A DNA stretch of 64,000 nt from Notolepis coatsorum (GCA_963971535.1 OZ020590.1:151704034-151768033); one strand, 5' to 3'; counted from the first letter of the stretch, positions 11,100-22,080 are shown. Notes: generated by a model from the letters alone, not told the origin. Translations and numbers: made by a program.

Positions 11100-13371
11100 G
11101 AGTTTGTTTCTTCTCTGGTGTGAATCCTCATGTATGTCTTTATATATGCCTTCCATGTAAATCCTTTCCCACAAACTTCACGACTAAATGTTTTTTCCCC
11201 AAGTATGAGTTCTGATATGTACTTTTACGTCACGTTTTGCACCAAATATTTTATCACAGTGTGCAACTATAGGGCTTTTCCCCCGTATGGCTTCTCATGT
11301 GTCTATTCAGGTCTCCCTGTCTAGTATATCTTTTAGGACACAGTGTGCAACTATAGGGCTTTTCCCCAGTATGGCTTCTCATGTGACTATTCAGGTGTCC
11401 CTGTGTAATATATCTTTTAGGACACAGTGTGCAACTATAGGGCTTTTCCCCAGTATGGCTTCTCATGTGACTATTCAGGTCTCCCTGTCTAGTATATCTT
11501 TTAGGACACAGTGTGCAACTATAGGGCTTTTCCCCAGTATGGCTTCTCATGTGACTATTCAGCTCTCCCCGTGTAATATATCTTTTAGGACACAGTGTGC
11601 AACTATAGGGCTTTTCCCCAGTATGGCTTCTCATGTGACTATTCAGCTCTCCCCGTGTAATATATTTTTTAGGACACAGGGTGCAACTATAGGGCTTTTC
11701 CCCAGTATGGCTTCTCATGTGACTATTCAGGTGTCCCTGTGTAATATATCTTTTAGGACACAGTGTGCAACTATAGGGCTTTTCCCCAGTATGGCTTCTC
11801 ATGTGAATATTCAGCTCTCCCCGTGTAATATATTTTTTAGGACACAGGGTGCAACTATAGGGCTTTTCCCCAGTATGGCGTCTTATATGTACTTTTAGGT
11901 GAGATTTTACACTAAATCTTTTAGGACACAGTGTGCAACTATAGGGCTCTTCCACAGTATGGCGTCTTATATGGTCTTTTAGGTGAGATTTTACACTAAA
12001 TCTTTTAGGACAGTGTGCAACTATAGGGCTTTTCCCCAGTATGGCGTCTTATATGGTATTTTAGGTGAGATTTTACACTAAATCTTTTAGGACACAGTGT
12101 GCAACTATAGGGCTCTTCCACAGTATGGCTTCTCATGTGTACTTTTAGGTTAGATTTTACACTAAATCTTTTAGGACACAGGGTGCAACTATAGGGCTTG
12201 TCCCCAGTGTGGCTTCTCATATGTGCTTCCAAGAGTGTAATGTCAGTACATTTCTTGCCACAAACAGTACATGTCATGTGAGTTTGAAAGTGAAGTTTTA
12301 AGCTCTCTGTGGGTTCTAAATGTTTTCCACACAAACCACAGTCAATAAGATGGACTTCAAGATGGGGCATTAAAGCTTTCCTATTAGGAAAACATTTCCC
12401 ACACACTTTACAGCTCCAGGTCTCACATGGTATTTGGTTTGATAATTTCACCTCATGGGATGAAACCACAGAGCTCTTCAACTGGTTGCTGTTAGACAAA
12501 CTCTGTCCTTTGTTTTTCTGTGTCTTCTTTGATGTCAGTGAGTTTAAACCAGGGTGAGGTTCACTAGTCTCCAGCCAATCATCACTGTCATCAGTATCAG
12601 TTCCAGAACAGTCTGAAGAGAGGAGCTGGCCATCTGTAGTTGGTTCTAAATCACCAGCTGGATCTAAGTTACTGACTGGATCTGATAATCCACAGTCCTC
12701 TCCATCAGGTTCTGTTTTCATCTGTTCTGTTGAGGTGCTGGCTAGAGGCTCTGTCTCTCTGTTTTCCTCAGTCTGGGTTTGGTTAAACCATGAGGACTGA
12801 GGTTTCTCTTCATCATCTTCACTCTTCACAGGGACAGGGTTGAAGGTGAACTTGATATCAGCCTCCTCCAGACCTTGAAGCTGCTCTCCCTCCTGACTGG
12901 TCCAGAGTTCCTCCTGTTCCTCTTTAATCTGTAGGAGCTCTGGGTCCTGGGTTTGGTTAAACCATGAGGACTGAGGTTTCTCTTCATCATGTTCACTCTT
13001 CACAGGGACAGGGTTGAAAGTGAACTTGATACCAGCCTCCTCCAGACCTTGAAGCTGCTCTCCCTCCTGACTGGTCCAGAGTTCCTCCTGTTCCTCTTTA
13101 ATCTGTAGGAGCTCTGGGTCCTGGGTTTGGTTAAACCATGAGGACTGAGGTTTCTCTTCATCATGTTCACTCTTCACAGGGACAGGGTTGAAAGTGAACT
13201 TGATACCAGCCTCCTCCAGACCTTGAAGCTGCTCTCCCTCCTGACAGGTCCAGAGTTCCTCCTGTTCCTCTTTAATCTGTAGGAGCTCTGGCTGCTCCTG
13301 ACTCAGACTGGGGCTCCTCTCCTGCTGTTCAGGGGGAACCTCCTCTTCACAGACAGAGAGCTGTGGGGGGT
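11100..13371 (-). pseudogene. C2H2 zinc-finger gene copy 1, last exon, frameshifted
   Basis: Fish-type C2H2 transcription-factor-like protein. The exon begins at 13371 after a pyrimidine-rich acceptor (TCCCTCCAG), so the upstream ATG at 13396 is intronic and the true start is in an unseen exon. N-terminal half: acidic LLQIKEEQEELWTSQEGEQ modules, three full 58-residue copies plus a partial one. Then three diverged fingers (SCKVCGKCF, DCGLCGKHL, TCTVCGKKC) and the YSCTLCPKR-type fingers. At about 12005-12012 a 2-bp deletion (AGGACAGTG instead of AGGACACAGTG on the plus strand) gives Cys-Thr-Leu-Ser-stop, cutting the protein after five fingers. Eight more intact fingers follow in the shifted frame (to 11254). 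Further degenerate finger remnants run to about 11100. Copy 2 lacks this deletion. Probably a pseudogene or a truncated protein. Confidence 0.9.
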
Positions 13372-13451
13372 CTGGAGGGAGGGAGAATAATAACATGAAT
13401 AGTTGTAATTGCTGTCACCATTGGAAAGCCACCCATTTTAAGAATTCACAC

Positions 13452-13793
13452 ATGTTCTTCCTGTGCTCCAGGACAGTTCAGTCAGTATGTTCTTCCTGTG
13501 CCCCAGGACAGTTCAGTCAGTATGTTCTTCCTGTGCCCCTGGACAGTTCAGTCAGTATGTTCTTCCTGTGCCCCAGGACAGTTCAGTCAGTATGTTCTTC
13601 CTGTGCTCCAGGACAGTTCAGTCAGTATGTTCTTCCTGTGCTCCAGGACAGTTCAGTCAGTATGTTCTTCCTCAGTATGTACTGACATACTGACTGAACT
13701 GTCCTTGAGCACAGGAAGAACATACTGACTGAACTGTCCTGGGGCACAGGAAGAACATACTGACTGAACTGTCCTGGAGCACAGGAAGAACAT
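13452..13793. repeat. palindromic 35-bp minisatellite, copy 1
   Basis: Six direct units of 35 bp (starting ATGTTCTTCCTGTG, ending CAGTTCAGTCAGT), a short turn around CTCAGTATGTACTGACATAC (about 13671-13690), then about three units in reverse complement. The arms could fold into a long hairpin. Lies in the presumed intron about 80 bp upstream of the zinc-finger exon. The longer counterpart is at 40626-41270. Confidence 0.95.
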
Positions 13794-13834
13794 AGATGGT
13801 GAAAAAACGAGGTAGTTCACTATGTCGGCCGATG

Positions 13835-14040
13835 ATTAAAATGACATAAATGATGCAACATACAGATATATATCATGACATAAATGACATACAGGTATAC
13901 AGTACTGTTACATTTGTGACATACAAGATATGCAAATATACAGTAGTTAAACAGAGATCTTAACAGAAAATATATACATACGAGGGGGAGGAAACTGTAT
14001 ATTAGGAGGGAGTGGGTGGGTGGGTGGGAGGGGACATGTG
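13835..14040 (-). mobile_element. L2-like LINE 3' UTR fragment
   Basis: The reverse complement matches the 3' UTR of the L2-like copies (CCTCCTAAT, ACAGTTTCCTCCCCC, GTATGTATATATTTTCTGTT, then CATATCTTGTATGTCACAAA). No ORF and no tail. Homologous to 41300-41510 in unit 2. Confidence 0.75.
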
Positions 14041-14194
14041 TATTGTGAATTGTCTATTGTGAAAGCCAAGGTAGGCGATTCAATAATGTTACTAGATCAA
14101 CTGATCTTTACATTTGAATTTTTTTTCAAATAGTCTACTAGTACAAATGTTTGGATCAAAATGCTGATCGGTACTTTGTTCAGACGGGAGAGGA

Positions 14195-14350
14195 GAGGAG
14201 AGGGGGTGTTTGCCTCCTTTCCTCAGACAATTCTTTGCACTCTTCTCCCTGATTTGTAATAGCTTTTGGTAATCTGAAGTACTCCAAATGCTTTTCCCGG
14301 TCCGACCGATTAGTACAGCCAAAAACACAACAATAATTGACCCTTTTGAG
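14195..14350 (-). pseudogene. THAP-type zinc-finger exon fragment, unit 1
   Basis: Minus-strand frame reads YCCVFGCTNRSDREKHLEYF then RLPKAITNQGEECKELSEER: the first two Cys of the C2CH motif, the F/P-containing core and the ELSEERR helix of THAP domains. The conserved Trp and the C-terminal Cys-x2-His part are not present in frame, as the sequence turns into TPPLLSS. Upstream (minus) is a CpG-containing stretch with CCGGAAGTCGACC near 14420, resembling an ETS-type promoter site. It may be exon 1 of a THAP gene or a dead fragment. Copy 2 is at 41665-41840. Confidence 0.55.
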
Positions 14351-14721
14351 CAACAATGAACAGGAACAGTTGCGAGTTCGGTTGCGTTGTAAACATTCAG
14401 TATCTCCAAAATGGTCGACTTCCGGTTTGATGACGCGCCGTGAAAACGCTTGTGTGCTACAACACAGTACATAAGCTACTGTCTAGCTTTATACAATTAA
14501 ACTCTTACACTAAACCAAAATAAAATCAAAACATTACTTAAAACAGAAATGGTAAACTAGCGCCACCTGCTGAACAGAGCAGGAAATGCCACAATGCATA
14601 GAGTTAGCAGGTAAATTAATTTACATTGATAAACATAAAATATGCATGGAGCCACATACCTGCAGAAGACACATAAAACAACACCGCTGGAGTCTTCTGG
14701 TCGCTGCACATCTTGCATATC

Positions 14722-15200
14722 TACATGTAGAAAATTAAACAATTCATTAGTTTCTTCACCATAATAACTCATACCTACATGTACAAAATTAAACAATTCA
14801 TTAGTTTCTTCACCATAATAACTCATACCTACATGTACTAAATTAAACACTTCATTAGTTTCTTCACCATAATAACTCATACCTACATGTACAAAATTAA
14901 ACAATTCATTAGTTTCTTCACCATAATAACTCATACCTACATGTACTAAATTAAACACTTCATTAGTTTCTTCACCATAATAACTCATACCTACATGTAC
15001 AAAATTAAACAATGCATTCGTTTTTTTTCACCATAATAACTCATACCTACATGTACTAAATTAAACACTTCATTAGTTTCTTCACCATAATAACTCATAC
15101 CTACATGTACTAAATTAAACAATTCATTAGTTTCTTCACCATAATAACTCATACCTACATGTACAAAATTAAACAATGCATTAGTTTCTTCACCATAATA
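14722..15200. repeat. 54-bp minisatellite, unit 1
   Basis: About nine units of 54 bp containing TTTCTTCACCATAATAACTC and ATACCTACATGTA. Because 54 is a multiple of three, an 18-residue repeat stays open on the minus strand (VHVGMSYYGEETNE), but one unit has extra T's that shift the frame. I regard it as non-coding. Followed by an ATA microsatellite. Confidence 0.92.
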
Positions 15201-15599
15201 ATAATAATAACTCAAAGAACAGAGATAATGGAATCTGCATGGAATGGCCGTAGCAATCATTGCGACATTTAACCTACCTATAAAACTAGAACTATAATAA
15301 TAATAATAATAATGCAGGACCTGTTGCAGAGGTCTTTATTCGGCATGCAATGACACTCAATGTTTTAGCGGTACACACAGCGGTTAGTTTTTTTAGCACA
15401 CACACCGGAACACACACGCATGCATTGTCTCTTTAGAATCGCCGATGCGATTCGTCTCTGCGATTAACCCATCCCGTCGTCCTTCCCCCCCCAAGGGCAG
15501 CCGGGAGCAGACAGGCATCAACGTGAGCTGCGCCAGGGGACCAATCCAAGTGCTCCTGTCCGTCTTCGTCAAGGACGCCACAGCGTTAGCAATCTGTTG

Positions 15600-15807
15600 T
15601 TGTGCATGTTTTTCCATTGGGTTTATCTTATCGGGGGGGAAACCCTTGCGAGCACGGGGAGAACATGCAAACTCCACACAGAAAGGCCTGGGAGATACCC
15701 CACCTGGGTACCTGGCATCATGGAAACCTGGTCCCCAAGCGGGAATCGAACCCTGGACCTTCTTGCTGTGAGGCGACAGTGTTAACCACTACACCACCGT
15801 GCCGCCT
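15600..15807 (-). mobile_element. tRNA-derived SINE (V-SINE/AFC-like)
   Basis: Minus strand begins GGCGGCACGGTGGTGTAGTG with box A, then GGGTTCGATTCCCGC (box B), then the CTGTGTGGAGTTTGCATG body familiar from fish SINEs. The matching place in unit 2 (about 44254) lacks this SINE and the sequence back to about 15296, so it entered unit 1 after duplication. The adjacent 15320-15600 is shared with nothing else here. Confidence 0.85.
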
Positions 15808-15950
15808 ACTAGTGGTCAAATGAGCACAAATGTCATAAAACCATGTAATAAAATGAACGCTAAAAATTTGTTACATTTAGCAGAAACGAGTGAAATAAGG
15901 AGCTATATTTCAAACGGAAGCACCTCCCCTCAGCAGAGAGCGGCAACTTC

Positions 15951-16075
15951 TTCTTCTTCTTCTTCTTCTTTTTGAGGTTTAACGGCGGCCGACCACTTGT
16001 TAGGGTATTTGCCGCCATCTACTGGTATCCTTTACCTCCTACAAAATCCAATTCCCCTCACCTTCATGGAGTGCA
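15951..16075 (-). mobile_element. LINE 3' end with (GAA)n tail
   Basis: Plus-strand CTT repeats followed by GAGGTTTAACGGCGGCCGAC and GCCGCCATCTACTGG. Reversed, this is a short LINE 3' end finishing in GAA repeats, as at 16620. Homologous copy at 44395-44480. Confidence 0.6.
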
Positions 16076-16619
16076 ACTGTGACCACTGTGTTCCTGCTCT
16101 GCTTGAATAATGGACACGGGAGACAGGATGAACGGAGTACTTCTTTTCTTTATACTGTCAAGCATAAGAAATATACAATGCCGTCAGACTTAAGCACATC
16201 CATGTTGGTAAGTACACACATCTCTCTTATCATTCAGGATAGACTGAGCTATATGAATCAGACATTAGAATATAAAACATTAGAAAATACAACATTAGAA
16301 TAAAACATTAGAAAATACAATTGACCAAAAACATCACAACATACCTGTCAAGCATAATAAATATACAATGCCGTCAGCCTTAAGCACATCCATGTTGGTA
16401 AGTACACACATCTCTGTGGTAGGAGAAAACTCCAGTTAGAACACACACTTCTCAGCAGCGCCCGGTGTAAAGCCCCTCCCCCCCATGAATACTAGTTTAC
16501 CAACGTGCTCATATAAGAGTTCGCGAAAACGGCCAAATCTCTTATAAACAGATACACAACTGCACAACATCAAACCACTGTTCATAACTCGGTTCATTAC
16601 TTGGAAACCTATTTACAAC
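16076..16619. other. non-coding stretch with a direct repeat
   Basis: Two copies, about 188 bp apart (about 16160 and 16348), of a 65-bp segment containing ATACAATGCCGTCAG and CCATGTTGGTAAGTACACAC. GTAAGT resembles a splice donor, but no matching exon is evident. Also present at 44600-44840. No gene supported. Confidence 0.5.
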
Positions 16620-17635
16620 ATTCTTCTTCTTCTTCTTCTTCCATGAGTTAATGGCAGATCGCGACCACAAAAGGCGCATACCGCCACATACTGTACAATC
16701 CATTCAACCCCATAACACACAAAACAAAACCCCATCCCTAACATCACCACCCTATCCAAACCTAATCTATGAGTCATTCATTGCCTCCTGTGGGCTGACT
16801 GGCTTTTTTGAACACTCACCACCACCTCCCATAACTCTCTTACTTGATCACTCACAACAACCTTCTTCCCTAACTTCCCTAACTCCCTTGATACTTGCCC
16901 CATTGTCAACCCCTTCATACCCATGTCTAGTACTGCTGCTTCAACTACTAACTTTAACCTCTGTCCTACTGCTAACCATCACTATTGTATTCACTACTCT
17001 TGTCACAAATGCCACTATCTCCAACTTCTCCCCCCACACCCTCTCTTTCTCCTCCTGTACTTCCTCTACTGACAAATGCCCTTTTCTAAACCCCTGATCC
17101 TCACCTTGCTTCCGCTGATCCTCCTGCACTACCCTTACTGCCAAATGCCCTTCTCCTTCCTTACCTTGCTTTCCCTGTCCTACCTTCCTAACTGCCTCTG
17201 CATACGAAATCCTATCATCCCTTCTCACCTGCTGGACCACTACCTCTCGCTTCATCGCCTCACAACCCCAATACGCTACACTATGCTTCCCACCACAACT
17301 ACAACACCTCGGCTCCACTCCCAGGTCACACTCCCCATACTCATGCTCCCCACTACATCTAGCACATCTCTGTCCCTTCCTACATGACCTAGCTATTAGG
17401 GATGCCCCGATCGATCGGCCACCGATCGTTATCGGCCGATATTCAGTATAAATATGCGATCGGGGAATTCCGATAATGAGTCATATTCGCCGATCGCGGA
17501 AACTGATCAAGTGGATATCTCACTCGCTTGTCTCAGACGCACAGGACCTGCAAACTGCTCCTCCTCCCTAGCCCCGCCCGCACCCGTGTAGAGTTTGTAA
17601 ACACAGAGGAGGCGGCTCCTCTGCTGAGTCTAGAT

Positions 17636-18821
17636 CATAGGTGTCAAACTCACGGCCCGCGGGCCAAATCCGGCCCGCCACGTCATTTGATGTGGCCCCC
17701 CAAGAGCTCAGGTAAAAAAAAAAAAAAAAAAAAATTTTTTTTTTTTTTTTTTTTTTTACATTAATATTGGGTGTAAAATAGCAGTGTTAAAATAATTGTG
17801 GGTTAATGCGTTAATAAAGCTTTGACTTTGACAGCCTTAGTTATTACACATTCTTACACATACATGTATGTTGAACATCTGAGGTATTGATGAAGTAACA
17901 AAGGAAAAAAGCCAAAAGCACTTACTCCTCAGACATTCTTTGACAATTTTACAGCCCAAAATACAAAAAAGATCCAGGCGGAATAGGTAACAAAGGGTTG
18001 AAGAAATATTGTCTGAACTGTCAGATGCAAACTGGCTGTGTGACATAACCGAGCATCTCGCTCAATTGAATAAGAAGCTGTAGGGACGCAAACAAGTCCC
18101 ACCCAAAACTTTACCAATATAGTTGTGAACTGAGACAACCCTTATTTTGTTATTTTTGAGTACAGTTACAGTTGTGTGTTCATGCAGACACATAATAGCA
18201 ATTTCATTACGAATTGAAAATGGGGGACCCTGATGTAAACAAGTCGAAAGTCTTTCTCTGGTCTGCATCCCCTTAACAATTGTGTGTATTGAGCTGTACT
18301 GTACTGTACCCATTCTGCAATCTGTTAATTAAAGTTAATAATTAATCTTCTATTAGTTGGATGTATGGCCTCTGCAAGGTTGTGTGCAGCCATTTGTTTT
18401 TGTAACATCTGCTACATCTGTCCCACGTGTTCTTTGCAGCTCACAGTTGTTAGTTCTGCCCCTCTTGACTGTGACAAAAAGGTTTTGAACAAACTTAATG
18501 TCATAGCTTGTATTTGATGATATTCTTCTTTGTTATTTACTTGAATGGTTTGATCATTGATTGATGGAGTAATATGGGGTTCTGATAAACTAAAATTATT
18601 TGTTAAAATAACATAAGCTAACATATTTTTACATTTATGCAATGCATATGCAATATGTATAACTTGAATAAGTAATAAATACAGAAACAACATGTTTAAC
18701 AATATGTAAATGAGTAGCTACATTTATTTTACATTACATTAACATTTATACGGTCTTTGGCCCTTTGAGGGCAACCATAATGCTGATGTGGCCCTCTGTG
18801 AAAATGAGTTTGACACCCCTG
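17636..18821. mobile_element. nested hAT element, 1.19 kb
   Basis: Ends CATAGGTGTCAAACTCA and TGAGTTTGACACCCCTG, flanked by the 8-bp duplication GTCTAGAT (17628-17635 and 18822-18829). Sits inside the hAT at 17397-19730. Contains GCCCGCGGGCC near its end, an A-run/T-run near 17713-17757 and an L2-like tail at 18205. No transposase recognised. Confidence 0.92.
18205..18345 (+). mobile_element. L2-like LINE 3' tail in nested hAT
   Basis: GAATTGAAAATGGGGGACCC through AATCTGTTAATTAAAGTTAA, the last 140 bp of the L2-like LINE. This is a third level of nesting. Confidence 0.85.
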
Positions 18822-18829
18822 GTCTAGAT

Positions 18830-19720
18830 AGTGCATTCGACCTGAGCTAACGTTAGCTACCTAGCTATCGTTACTGTTTTATTTTCGCCGATCGTCAAAA
18901 CAGATCTCACTCGCTGAGTTCTGTCTCAGACACCGGGAGCTGCACACAGTGCTGCGCGTCTTCTGCTCCTCCTCCAGCTCCTCCCGCACGCATGTAAACA
19001 CGGGTCTAGTCTAGTCTAGTGGGACGGGACCTCCATGAGCTAACGTTAGCTACCGCTACAAAATGACCCAGTCAACTATTCACTTTTAGTTTAATACATG
19101 ATGAGGCATTGTCTAACTGAATGGTATCTAGCCGGCTAGCTACTGATAGCTCCTGATATCAACAAATGCTCCAGCAATAGTCTAGTTATCTAGTACTAGT
19201 GTATGTTACCTCTGTTAGCTCACGTTAGCTTAGCTCACTGTTCAAAACGAAATGTCCCATTCAACTAAATAGTTCACTGAGGCGTTGTCTTAACGTTATA
19301 TTTCCGGCTAGCAGTAGCTACAGACAGCTCCTGATATCAATGTCTTATAACACTCATTCGATGCATATTCGAAGCCCGGCTTGCGTCGCAGTCATTAACG
19401 GGGATAGCTGAGGGAGTAGGGTATATCTGCAGAGCCTAGGGTAAATCTGCAGAGCCGAATGTGATTTGATCAAAGCAGAGTATGTACACACAGACAGTGG
19501 AGATAGCGAGCATTTTGACTTGTTGCGTGGTGGCGATGTCTCGCAGATAATACAAGTACAAGTCTAATTATATAATATATATATTTTATAAAAAAAAAAA
19601 AAAAAAAATTTATATAAAATAATTTTTAATTTCTTTTTAATCAAAAACGATCGGTATCGGATCGGTATCGGCCGATATGGCTCACGACGATCGGTGATCG
19701 GTGGCAAAAAACGTGATCGG
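18830..19720. other. right half of outer hAT, non-coding
   Basis: No ORF of note. Contains repeated GCTAACGTTAGCT-like short palindromes, an AT-rich poly-A stretch near 19585-19640, then the GATCGGTATCGG subterminal repeats. Confidence 0.6.
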
Positions 19721-20151
19721 GGCATCCCTACTAGCTATATGACCAAACTCCTGGCACCTGTAACACCTCAACGGTTTCGGCACAAACTCCCTAACCCTAT
19801 ATGCCAAAAACCCTAAAAATACTCTTGGACTAACCTCACCCTCAAACTGAATAACTACCGTCCCTGTCACCTCCTTCTCTACACCTCTCTTCATCCTATC
19901 TACACTCTTAACTTTCCCATTACGTTTGTCACTCCTCAACTCTTCTAACAGCTGCTCCATACTAACCTTAATTTGAATTCCACTAATCACCCCCTTGCAA
20001 CCACCATCCCTTTTCTCCCCTACTATCACTACTCTACAGACCTTCACTTTGCCAATGCTCTTCATTTCCCTTGCCTTCTCTACCTGCACTACACTTACAC
20101 ACCCTATAAACAAGTTCCCATCGGCTAACACCTTTCCGTACCTTACCGTAA

Positions 20152-20966
20152 ATTACAAACATCACAAAACAAACTGGTCAGACTACTACTTGACCTGAAC
20201 CCCAGAACCCACCTCACCCCTGCCCACTTTGACAACCTAGGATGGCTTAGAGTAGACGACAGAGTACAGCAACTTGCAATGGGCCTGGTCTACAAGATAC
20301 ACTATACGACCGGGGTGCCCATGTACATGTCAAAATACTTCCCAAAGGTCAGCGAATACCACAACCACTACACCAGAGGAAGCTCAACAAATCATGTTAA
20401 ACCCAGATTCGGCTCAAACAAGGGACTAAACACGTTTCGCAATTATGCCACAACAATGTGGAACGCCCTACCCAAAGCTGTAAAGGAATGTGAATCCCTG
20501 CCCACATTGAAAACCGCTCTTAAAGAGCACCTACGGGAGGCTGCAATTCGAAACTGGCCACCGTAAATGCCCAAAACCCCCACCACCTCCTAATAGACAG
20601 TCTCCTCCCCACCGCATGTATATATTCCCTCCCCGCCGTATGTATATTTCCCTCCCACCCACCCCCTCCTAATGTACAGTCCCCTCCCCATCATATGTAT
20701 ATACTCTGTCAGGATCTAGGGGTAACAGTACTGTATATTTGAATACCGCTTATGTCACAAATGTATCAGTACTAAATACCTATATGTCCCTATGCCATGT
20801 ATGTTGTGTATGTCATAAATGTCTATATGAATTGAAAATGGGGGACCCTGATGGAAACAAGACAAACGTCTTTCTCAGGTCTGCATCCCCTTAACAATTG
20901 TATGTATTGAGCCGTACTGTATTGTACCCATTCTGCAATCTGTTAAATAAAGTTCTCATTCATTCA
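20152..20966 (+). mobile_element. L2-like LINE, 5'-truncated, in ORF1 of the other LINE
   Basis: Joins at AATTACAAACATCACAAAAC and codes the C-terminal domain (TPAHFDNLGWLRVDDR ... LREAAIRNWPP, stop about 20566), then the 3' UTR and an ATTCATTC end. Compared with the 45430 copy it carries substitutions such as NPRTHL for TPRTHL, suggesting an independent or older insertion. Confidence 0.85.
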
Positions 20967-21503
20967 CCTCTCCTAACTGTGCTCTAATGAGTTTTGACAG
21001 CTGACTCGGCTCTATGTTCCTAACTCAGTCTACTCCCTCAAATCGCACCACTACATTCAACCCTACAAACTCCTTCTCTCTACCCTCATCTCATTCCTCT
21101 GACCCACTCAAGCTATCTCCCCCCTCTTTCTTCCTCTTACTCCCCTTCCCCCCACTTTCCCTGCTCTTTTTCCCCACCTCTCCCTCGTTTTCCTCTCCTA
21201 CTCTACACTCCATATCACTAGCCATCCCCTCTCCTTCATCACGGCCATCACTGTTGGAATTGCACTTGCTTGCTCTACCCCCCCTGGCTCCCGACGTCGA
21301 ACCCTGGGGGGAACTAGGGCCCGAAAACGGCGACATGCTTCGTTCACTCCTACTCCTACTTCTAGCTCCCGACCTCAAACCCTTGGGGGAAACAGGGCTC
21401 GGATGCGGCAAATCCCATACCATCAACTCGTCAACATGTGAACACAAGTCGCAAAAGTCGCAAATCTCACAACCATCGTCGCCCAAACTCCAATCGTCAA
21501 GTC

Positions 21504-21956
21504 CATAGATATATATAGAACACTAGATAGCTTGCCCGCGCTGCCGGCCAATGGAGAGCGACGTCACTGAACCGCCGCCATCTTGCTCCAGTTAGCCTTG
21601 AGTGAGAGTGAGTGAGCTGCACAGACAAAAATACTCATAACTCGCTGAAAAATTGACGGATTTACAAACGGTTTGGTTTATTACAAGCATTATTAACGTG
21701 GCTATGATTCAAGCGGTATGTAAAAAAAAACATCTTTAAATTTTTTTTTTATAAGTATGCAGTATCATAACTACATCTTTGATGTTTATAGCAAACCAAC
21801 CCGTTTGTAAATCCGTCAATATTTCAGCAGGTTATGAGTATTTTTGTCTGTGCAGCTCACTCACTCTCACTCAAGGCTAACTGGAGCAAGATGGCGGCGG
21901 TTCAGTGACGCTGGTGACTCCGCCTTAAGCTATCTAGTGTTCTATAGATATCTATG
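21504..21956. mobile_element. foldback (long inverted repeat) element with 8-bp TSD
   Basis: Arms of roughly 190 bp. Left CATAGATATATATAGAACAC ... CTGAACCGCCGCCATCTTGC; right is the reverse complement with few changes. The spacer is AT-rich. Flanked by GTCAAGTC at 21496-21503 and 21957-21964. Absent from unit 2, where the ORF1 sequence is continuous (about 48010). The 8-bp duplication suggests hAT mobilisation. Confidence 0.88.
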
Positions 21957-22080
21957 GTCAAGTCTACCACCACAACACATCCGATATTTCGGCATTCCCA
22001 ACCTCCTCCTTCCCTTCTTCCCCATCGCGCCGTCTCGTACTCTCAAGCCCCTATTTACAACATTATCGGCTTAGACCAGA

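Larger units (their letters stand above)
17397..19730. mobile_element. hAT element, 2.33 kb, host of a second hAT
   Basis: Terminal inverted repeats TAGGGATGCCCCGATCGATC and GATCGGGGCATCCCTA. Perfect 8-bp target duplication CTAGCTAT at 17389-17396 and 19731-19738. Inserted in the LINE ORF1, splitting its two Cys knuckles. Subterminal repeats of CCGATCG/TCGGCCGAT. No transposase ORF seen, so non-autonomous. Absent from unit 2. Confidence 0.93.
16620..22080 (-). mobile_element. I/Nimb-like LINE ORF1, unit 1, split by three insertions
   Basis: Minus-strand ORF1 of a fish LINE. Start MGKKGRRRLGMPKYRMCCGG near 22045; acidic Ser-rich part 21486-21091; segment 20131-19740 ending CYRCQEFGHIA (Cys knuckle); then RCCSCGGKHSVAYWGCEAM near 17315 and YAEAVRKV. 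Its 3' end near 16625 has CATTAACTCATGGAAGAAG and a GAA-repeat tail. The frame is interrupted by the foldback element (21504-21956), an L2-like fragment (20152-20966) and a hAT element (17397-19730). Family from the CCHC pattern and tail; clade name is inference. Confidence 0.75.

Noticed and set aside
11287..11898. Plus-strand ORF with repeats of ISFRTQCATIGLFPSMASHV
   Set aside because: Antisense of the zinc-finger array; the finger reading on the minus strand explains all of the periodicity.
13395..13728. Cys/Ser-rich ORFs (DSSVSMFFLCPRTVQS) over the 35-bp array
   Set aside because: Three frames are all open because of the repeat; it is non-coding intronic minisatellite.
14557..15260. Repeated VHVGMSYYGEETNE protein on the minus strand
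   Set aside because: The 54-bp repeat happens to be a multiple of three; the frame is broken by T-run changes and there is no start, domain or splice context.
16160..16240. Possible host exon ending in a GTAAGT donor, present twice per unit
   Set aside because: No acceptor, no domain and only about 20 codons; the duplication suggests a repeat. Kept only as a note in the non-coding entry.
21014..21508. 164-codon plus-strand Ser/Pro/Leu-rich ORF
   Set aside because: Antisense of the LINE ORF1 acidic region, which has recognisable family features on the minus strand.
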